Assembly (NCBI RefSeq): GCF_006152145.1
Contig: NZ_VDFV01000001.1
Span: 248,001 to 312,000, forward strand
Reading direction: 5' to 3'
From: Rubellimicrobium roseum
Lineage (GTDB): Bacteria; Pseudomonadota; Alphaproteobacteria; Rhodobacterales; Rhodobacteraceae
Length of the DNA: 64,000 nt
The translations under genes and the position numbers were made by a program. The notes beneath the pieces were generated by a model, which worked only from the letters and a program-made list of their open reading frames with translations, was not told the DNA's origin and ran no database searches. Below, in pieces: positions 60,701 to 64,000 of this stretch; positions within the stretch are counted from its first letter, which is position 1, and the number at the start of each line of letters is the position of its first letter.

Positions 60701-61186
60701 CCCCGCGACGCCGGCCGCCTCCTCGATGACGCGCCGGCGCGCCTGCGGCTTCTGCCCGATCAGCTCCGCGATCTGCCCCTGCCGCACCAGCGCCGGCGAC
60801 TGCGCGCCCGAGGCGGCGTCCGCGAACATCACCTGGATGTCGCGCGCCCGCGCCTCCCTGCCCGCCAGCCGGTAGGCCGAGCCCCCGTCGCGCGTGATCC
60901 GTCGCACCAGCTCGGTCTCGGCCCCGTCGCGCTCGAAATGAAGCGCCACCTCCGCCCAGGGCCGCGCGCCCCGCCGCGCCGTGCCCGCGAAGATCACGTC
61001 CTCCATCCCCTGCCCGCGCATCTGCGTAGGGCGCGTCTCACCCATGACCCAGCGCAGCGCCTCCAGCAGGTTCGACTTGCCGCAGCCGTTCGGCCCCACG
61101 ACCCCCGTGAGCCCCGGCGCGATGGACAGCTCCGAAGGGTCGGCAAAGCTCTTGAAGCCGTTGAGGCGCAGGCGCGTCAGGCGCAT
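57770..61186 (-). CDS. smc: Chromosome segregation protein SMC
   Basis: Condensin ATPase of 1138 residues. The N-terminal head has NGFKSFADPSEL and Walker A GPNGCGKSN at residues 31-39. Two long coiled coils, extremely rich in Ala, Glu and Arg, surround a hinge around residues 510-640 (TALGDLVEAPPEL, DLWRWDGFRLR). The C-terminal head has the signature LSGGEQTLTALALIFAV and Walker B VCVLDEVDAPLDDANV. The start MRLTRLRLNGFKSF is certain; a frame running further to 61747 adds unrelated sequence over a riboswitch. It works in chromosome compaction and segregation with ScpA/ScpB, which are not in the window. Transcription is away from the cobalt-transport genes. Confidence 0.97.
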   Translation of the reverse strand: MRLTRLRLNGFKSFADPSELSIAPGLTGVVGPNGCGKSNLLEALRWVMGETRPTQMRGQGMEDVIFAGTARRGARPWAEVALHFERDGAETELVRRITRDGGSAYRLAGREARARDIQVMFADAASGAQSPALVRQGQIAELIGQKPQARRRVIEEAAGVAGLQARRGEAAAKLGAAEANLQKLGEVTGQLAERLRALERQAKNAQRYREVAGAIRLAEGRLLWRAWAAAEEAFVAAEGEARTRTGLAARAESEAQRAVAAREAAEAGLPPLRAAVAAAAEAAARLKAEAAAEGEAARRAARRLQDLAKAAEDVARDAAREAGLGREAAETLLRLASEAERLEEAGEGEAERIAEAGEAVEAAGEALEAAEEALGAATEEAARVGAEAQAAERRARELRQARDRAAAEAERAERALREAEVALARVVGQGEDAAGAAEEAEEALAVAEEAFALAEEALPGLREAEARARSEAAEAQARAAGLGAEARALARLVAADGLRTGQVGEGLRVPEGLEAAVAVALGRDLRAPVTEDGSGWTRLPPYGDAAALPEGVTALGDLVEAPPELARRLSQVGLVEDGAALWDRLRPGQRLVSRAGDLWRWDGFRLRAADAAEAAAEAEAIRRAARLPVLEAEAEAAAGRAGEAKAAQDSATRALAQGTAAAEAGRGARRAAETRAETARRAAGKAEAERALGEAKTEAAREAEERAAVMLDSAEVALEEAEAAREGLPDPGAARARATEAGTRAQATRAALLAARAAEDALRRQAEARARRMAEIARDEGLWRGRAEAAEARARDLAERRARLAEEMAEAAEEPERLAERQAEVAEALEEAEAAREEQAARLSRAEAALRGAQEAERAAERAAGAAREARAGAEVARTAALEVVRAATLRIREERDGGPRELLDSLGDPQAIPPEAELQVELATLRKRRDSLGAVNLRAEEDAAALRAEQEGLLREAADLTEAVAELRRALGELNREGRERMRDAFGRVNAEFGRLFRHLFGGGEARLAWVEGDDPLEAGVEIMAQPPGKTLGTLSLLSGGEQTLTALALIFAVFLVAPAPVCVLDEVDAPLDDANVGRFCDMLEAMARDTETRFLVITHHAVTMARMDRLFGVTMAERGVSQLVSVDLRAAEAMVA

Positions 61187-61344
61187 GGGGGCTCCCGCTG
61201 GGGTAGGGGAACCCTTCGGGACCCGCGCGCCCGGTGTCAACCGGGACGCACGGTCGCCTGCCGTAGCCAGCCTGTCGCAATCCGGCTTGACCGCTGTCCC
61301 CCCCGCGCGCAGAACGGTCCCTGCATGGTTCCCCCTTTGGCCGC

Positions 61345-61513
61345 CCCAGGTGGCCGGGGACGAACAGGGAATGCGGAAGGGACCGACCCATTCCGGGGGC
61401 CCCCGCCCGCAGCCGCCCCCGCGACTGTCAGCGGAGAGCGCCCGGCCATATGCCACTGGGGTTTCCCCGGGAAGGCGGCCGGACGCAGTGACCCGCGAGC
61501 CAGGAGACCTGCC
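61345..61513 (+). promoter_or_regulatory. Cobalamin riboswitch
   Basis: Conserved AdoCbl-riboswitch elements occur in the right order: a GGTGG-type left arm, the block CGCGACTGTCAGCGG, the L5 region ATGCCACTG, the CGGGAAGGC box, and the B12-box-like AGCCAGGAGACCTGCC at the 3' end (61498-61513). It lies 50 bases before cbtB, so cobalamin binding probably shuts off cbtBA expression. The exact 5' boundary is approximate. The remaining gap between smc and the riboswitch (61187-61344) probably holds divergent promoters. Confidence 0.92.
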
Positions 61514-61562
61514 ATGCGCGACGAAACGCCAACCCCGTCGGGTGTGACGGGACAGGGAGCCC

Positions 61563-61733
61563 ATGATGACCTTCTCGATCGCGCGCCTGCGCCTCGACTC
61601 CGAAACCCTCGCCATCGCCTTCGCCGCCGTCCTCGGCCTGGGCCTCGTCTTCGTGGCGGGCTTCGCGAACGCCTCGGCGGTCCACGACGCCGCGCACGAC
61701 CAGCGCCACGCCATCGCCTTCCCCTGCCACTGA
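61563..61733 (+). CDS. cbtB: CbtB family small cobalt-transport subunit
   Basis: Single-pass membrane protein of 56 residues. A transmembrane helix covers about residues 17-38. The C-terminus HDAAHDQRHAIAFPCH is the metal-binding signature of CbtB, with several His and a Cys. CbtB works with CbtA in uptake of cobalt in bacteria that lack CbiMNQO. An ATG pair at 61563 and 61566 follows AGGGAG; I use the first. It lies directly behind a cobalamin riboswitch, which supports the annotation, and is followed after seven bases by cbtA. Confidence 0.92.
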   Translation: MMTFSIARLRLDSETLAIAFAAVLGLGLVFVAGFANASAVHDAAHDQRHAIAFPCH

Positions 61734-61740
61734 TTTTCCA

Positions 61741-62442
61741 GTGACATCGCGAACCCTGACCGGCGCGCTGATCGCCGGTCTCGTCGCGGGCCTGCTCGCG
61801 GCGGCCCTGAACCTTTGGGCGCTCACCCCCCTGATCCAGGAGGCCGAGACCTTCGAGGGCGCCACCGTCCACGTCCACGAGGACGGGACCGAGCACGTCC
61901 ACGAGGCGGCCCACTCGCACGAGGCCGCGCCCGAGGGCCTCGCGCGCAGCTTCGGCACGGTCGCCACCACGCTCGTCGCCTATGCGGGCTTCGGGCTGCT
62001 GCTGGGCGTCGGCATGGCCACCGCCGCCCGGATGGGGCACGCGCCGGGCCTTCGGACCGGGCTCCTCTGGGGCCTCGGCGGCTTCGCGGCGATCCAGCTC
62101 GCCCCCGCCGTGGGCCTGCCGCCCGAGCTGCCGGGCACCGCCTCGGCCGACCTCGCGGCGCGGCAGATGTGGTGGGCGCTCTGCGCGGCCTCCACCGCCA
62201 CGGGTCTCGCGGCGCTGGCCTTCGGTCGGAACGCGGGCGTCGCGGCGCTGGGCGTGGCGCTCGTCCTGCTGCCGCACCTCCTGGGTGCCCCCCAGCCGCC
62301 GTCGCACGACGGCCTGGTGCCTCCGGGCCTCGCCGCCGCCTTCGCGACCCGCTCGCTGGGCGTGGCGGCCCTGTCCTGGGCGCTCCTCGGCGCGCTCACG
62401 GGCCTGCTCGCGCAGCGCGCGCCCCGCGGGGCGCTGGCCTAG
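61741..62442 (+). CDS. cbtA: CbtA family cobalt transporter
   Basis: Membrane protein of 233 residues with about five helices. A His-rich periplasmic loop (VHVHEDGTEHVHEAAHSHE) between the first and second helices should bind cobalt, a hallmark of CbtA (PF09490). Later conserved blocks are GFAAIQLAPAVGLPPELPG and RQMWWALCAASTATGLA. The GTG start is seven bases after the cbtB stop, so both are under the riboswitch. The stop codon forms part of a CTAG palindrome shared with the stop of the convergent DUF1636 gene. Confidence 0.93.
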   Translation: MTSRTLTGALIAGLVAGLLAAALNLWALTPLIQEAETFEGATVHVHEDGTEHVHEAAHSHEAAPEGLARSFGTVATTLVAYAGFGLLLGVGMATAARMGHAPGLRTGLLWGLGGFAAIQLAPAVGLPPELPGTASADLAARQMWWALCAASTATGLAALAFGRNAGVAALGVALVLLPHLLGAPQPPSHDGLVPPGLAAAFATRSLGVAALSWALLGALTGLLAQRAPRGALA

Positions 62443-62750
62443 GCCGGCACCCGCCCCAGAAGGCAGAACCGCAGGCGCCCGGCCTTTCGGGCGTCCGCGA
62501 CCTCGCCGCCGGGCGCCTCCGCATAAAGCCGGGCGAAGGCCGCCACCTCCTCGGCCTGTTCCTCGGGCTCCACCCCCGCGAACAGGTAGGTGGCCTTCCC
62601 CTCCCCCGTCACCGCCAGCGCCAGCGGCCGTCCGCAGGCGTTCAGGCACTCCACCAGCCGCACCGCGACCCCCGCCTCGGCGAGCCTCCCGGCCAAGGCC
62701 CGCCCGGCCCCCTCGCGGCAGGTCGCGCAGACTGTTATGCGGTCGCCCAT
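62439..62750 (-). CDS. DUF1636 protein (thioredoxin-like/2Fe-2S-like, cobalamin-linked)
   Basis: Protein of 103 residues of the DUF1636 family, often found beside cobW and cob genes. It has the ferredoxin-like start ITVCATCREGAGRALAGRL with two Cys, and a second pair in VECLNACGRPLALAV, a CxxxC spacing as in thioredoxin-like [2Fe-2S] proteins. Cys in FCLLG lies near the end. The function is unknown, and the family-to-cobalamin link is by genome context. The start at 62750 gives the usual length; the frame is open upstream but overlaps cobW. It is divergent from cobW, leaving only 27 bases between their starts. Confidence 0.85.
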   Translation of the reverse strand: MGDRITVCATCREGAGRALAGRLAEAGVAVRLVECLNACGRPLALAVTGEGKATYLFAGVEPEEQAEEVAAFARLYAEAPGGEVADARKAGRLRFCLLGRVPA

Positions 62751-62777
62751 AAGCCCCCCGAGCCCCGGAGCCACCCG

Positions 62778-63800
62778 ATGCCCCAGAAGATTCCCGCCAC
62801 CGTCATCACCGGCTTCCTCGGCAGCGGCAAGACGACGATGATCCGCCACCTGCTCGACAACGCGAACGGGCGCCGCATCGCCCTCGTCATCAACGAGTTC
62901 GGCGAGACCGGGGTGGACGGCGATCTCCTCAAGGGCTGCTGCGCCGAGGACGACATCATCGAGTTGTCCAACGGCTGCATCTGCTGCACCGTCGCCGACG
63001 ACTTCCTCCCGACGATGGAGAAGCTCCTCGCCCGCCCCGACCGTCCCGACCACATCGTGATCGAGACCTCCGGCCTCGCGCTCCCGCAGCCCCTCGTGCG
63101 CGCCTTCGCCTGGCCCGGCATCGCCACCAAGGTCACCGTCGATGGCGTCGTGACGGTGGTGGACGGCAAGGCCGTGGCCGAGGGCCGCTTCGCCGAGAAC
63201 GAGGCCGCCGTGCAGGCCCAGCGCGAATCGGACGACTCCATCGACCACGAGACGCCGCTCTCCGAGCTCTTCGAAGACCAGCTCGCCTGCGCCGACATGA
63301 TCGTGCTGAACAAGACCGACCTCCTGGGGGACGGCGAGGCCGAGCAGGTGACGGCCCGCCTCAGCGCCGAGGCCCGCCCCGGTGCGCGCATCCTCAAGGC
63401 CCACAAGGGCGCGCTTCCGCTCGACGTGCTCCTGGGCATCAACGCGGCGGCCGAATCGGACATGGCCACCCGCGCCGCGCCCCACCACGACAGCGAGGAA
63501 GAGGACCACCACGACCACGACGAGTTCGAGAGCTTCGTCCTCGACCTGCCCGAGGTGTCCGACGTCCCCGCCCTGACCGCCCGCCTCAAGGCGGCCATCG
63601 AGGCGCACGACATCCTCCGCCTCAAGGGCTTCGTCGCCGTCGCGGGCAAGCCCCTGCGCCTGACGGTCCAGGCCGCCGGCCCCCGGATCGAGACCTACTT
63701 CGACCGCCCCTGGGGCGCCGAGGCGCGGACCTCGAAGCTCGTGGTGATCGGCGAGGCCGGGCTCGACCGCGCCGCCATCGAGGCGGCGATCCGCGGATGA
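62778..63800 (+). CDS. cobW: CobW family GTP-dependent metallochaperone
   Basis: G3E-family GTPase of 340 residues. The P-loop is GFLGSGKTT (residues 12-20), the metal-binding CxCC motif is NGCICC (residues 65-70), with the specificity motif NKTD. A His/Asp/Glu-rich segment (HHDSEEEDHHDHDE) lies between the GTPase and CobW_C domains. CobW delivers cobalt to cobalamin synthesis; in this context (cbtBA, DUF1636, riboswitch) that assignment is sounder than a zinc chaperone. The ATG follows CGGAG. Its last four bases overlap the start of a GNAT gene. Confidence 0.92.
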   Translation: MPQKIPATVITGFLGSGKTTMIRHLLDNANGRRIALVINEFGETGVDGDLLKGCCAEDDIIELSNGCICCTVADDFLPTMEKLLARPDRPDHIVIETSGLALPQPLVRAFAWPGIATKVTVDGVVTVVDGKAVAEGRFAENEAAVQAQRESDDSIDHETPLSELFEDQLACADMIVLNKTDLLGDGEAEQVTARLSAEARPGARILKAHKGALPLDVLLGINAAAESDMATRAAPHHDSEEEDHHDHDEFESFVLDLPEVSDVPALTARLKAAIEAHDILRLKGFVAVAGKPLRLTVQAAGPRIETYFDRPWGAEARTSKLVVIGEAGLDRAAIEAAIRG

Positions 63801-64000
63801 CCGTCACGGCCCGCGACGCCGTCGTCCGGCTCGCCGACCCCCGCGACCCGGAGGGCCGCGCCCTCCTGGGCGCGAGCCATGCCTACCTCGCCTCGCTCTA
63901 CCCGGCCGAGCACAACCACTACCTTTCGGTGGACGAACTCGCCCGGCCGCACATCGACTTCTGGGTGGCCGAGGCCGAGGGCCGGGCGCTGGGCTGCATC
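63797..64000 (+). CDS. GNAT family N-acetyltransferase (3' end cut)
   Basis: The first 68 residues of a GNAT acetyltransferase, running off the right edge of the window. The visible part includes VVRLADPRDPEGRALLG and LYPAEHNHYL, then FWVAEAEGRALGCI, the start of the beta-4 strand before acetyl-CoA-binding motif A. The pattern matches small GNAT proteins that acetylate amino groups; the catalytic part is outside. It starts at an ATGA overlap with the cobW stop, so it is probably co-transcribed with cobW. The substrate is unknown. Confidence 0.82.
   Translation, partial: MTVTARDAVVRLADPRDPEGRALLGASHAYLASLYPAEHNHYLSVDELARPHIDFWVAEAEGRALGCI

Noticed and set aside
58187-61744. 1185-residue open frame antisense to smc
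   Set aside because: It is the complement of the Ala/Glu/Arg coiled coil, giving Arg/Pro/Leu-rich sequence; the smc frame carries all ATPase motifs.
61187-61747. 187-residue N-terminal extension of SMC
   Set aside because: It would cross cbtB and the cobalamin riboswitch on the opposite strand and has no SMC-like sequence before MRLTRLRLNGFKSF.
1-64000. Mobile elements, CRISPR arrays, tRNA or rRNA genes, prophage or retron signatures
   Set aside because: I found no transposase motif, regularly spaced repeats, tRNA-like T-loop outside coding sequence, or reverse transcriptase motif.

Overview
The window reads as chromosomal DNA of a high-GC alphaproteobacterium, most likely of the Rhodobacteraceae/Paracoccaceae group. 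This rests on the VPLPA-CTERM exosortase (XrtD type), the compact CbtAB/CobW cobalt-cobalamin block, type I unimodular QueF, general-stress (EcfG-like) promoter motifs and the gene style: many ATGA/GTGA start-stop overlaps and convergent genes whose 3' ends overlap. The species assignment is an inference. I saw no insertion sequence, CRISPR array, tRNA or rRNA.

Region 1 (2-5789) is a carotenoid tailoring cluster. It holds a CrtI/CrtN-family desaturase or oxidase (cut by the left edge), a PlsC-like acyltransferase, a membrane GT2 glycosyltransferase and a sulfotransferase, with an aldehyde dehydrogenase on the opposite strand. The set resembles staphyloxanthin-type assembly (carotenoic acid, then glycosyl ester, then acyl ester) with an extra sulfotransferase. 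Region 2 (5790-8151) is 2.4 kb of very GC-rich sequence with no convincing gene. Region 3 (8152-12882) holds single genes: a SASA-type esterase, a DUF892 ferritin-like stress protein behind a GGAAC-N16-CGTT promoter, queF, an SDR and a small conserved protein sharing a back-to-back stress-type promoter, and a CYP152-type fatty-acid peroxygenase.

Region 4 (12982-20151) is an eight-gene, tightly overlapping operon: CgeB-like glycosyltransferase, sugar nucleotidyltransferase, PIG-L deacetylase, GT4 glycosyltransferase, histidine phosphatase, SAM methyltransferase, a glycoside-hydrolase-like protein that looks circularly permuted, and myo-inositol-1-phosphate synthase. It looks like a route to an inositol-containing, deacetylated and methylated glycoside, partly parallel to mycothiol synthesis but without its cysteine ligase. 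I consider it the best candidate for an undescribed system here.

Region 5 (20221-57610) is a large exopolysaccharide and surface locus. Its first part has a putative type-I-secreted beta-helix/lectin protein beside its ABC exporter and HlyD adaptor, a Sec-exported paralogue, glycosyltransferases, an O-antigen-ligase-like protein, hexapeptide acetyltransferases, an SGNH esterase, a sulfotransferase, a flippase, an FrhB-like protein and a pyruvyl transferase. Its second part has the assembly core: BY-kinase, Wzz and an exosortase-locus ATPase on one strand; priming sugar transferase, TPR lipoprotein, Wza-like exporter, outer-membrane barrel protein, XrtD and a GT4 on the other. A dTDP-L-rhamnose set (rfbB, rfbD, rfbA, rfbC) and a small VPLPA-CTERM-like protein, a probable XrtD substrate, follow.

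Region 6 (55408-64000) returns to general functions: a flavin reductase-family protein, LAB_N and polyprenyl-phosphate-glycosyltransferase-like genes, smc, and a cobalamin riboswitch ahead of cbtB-cbtA, followed by a DUF1636 gene, cobW and the start of a GNAT acetyltransferase cut by the right edge.
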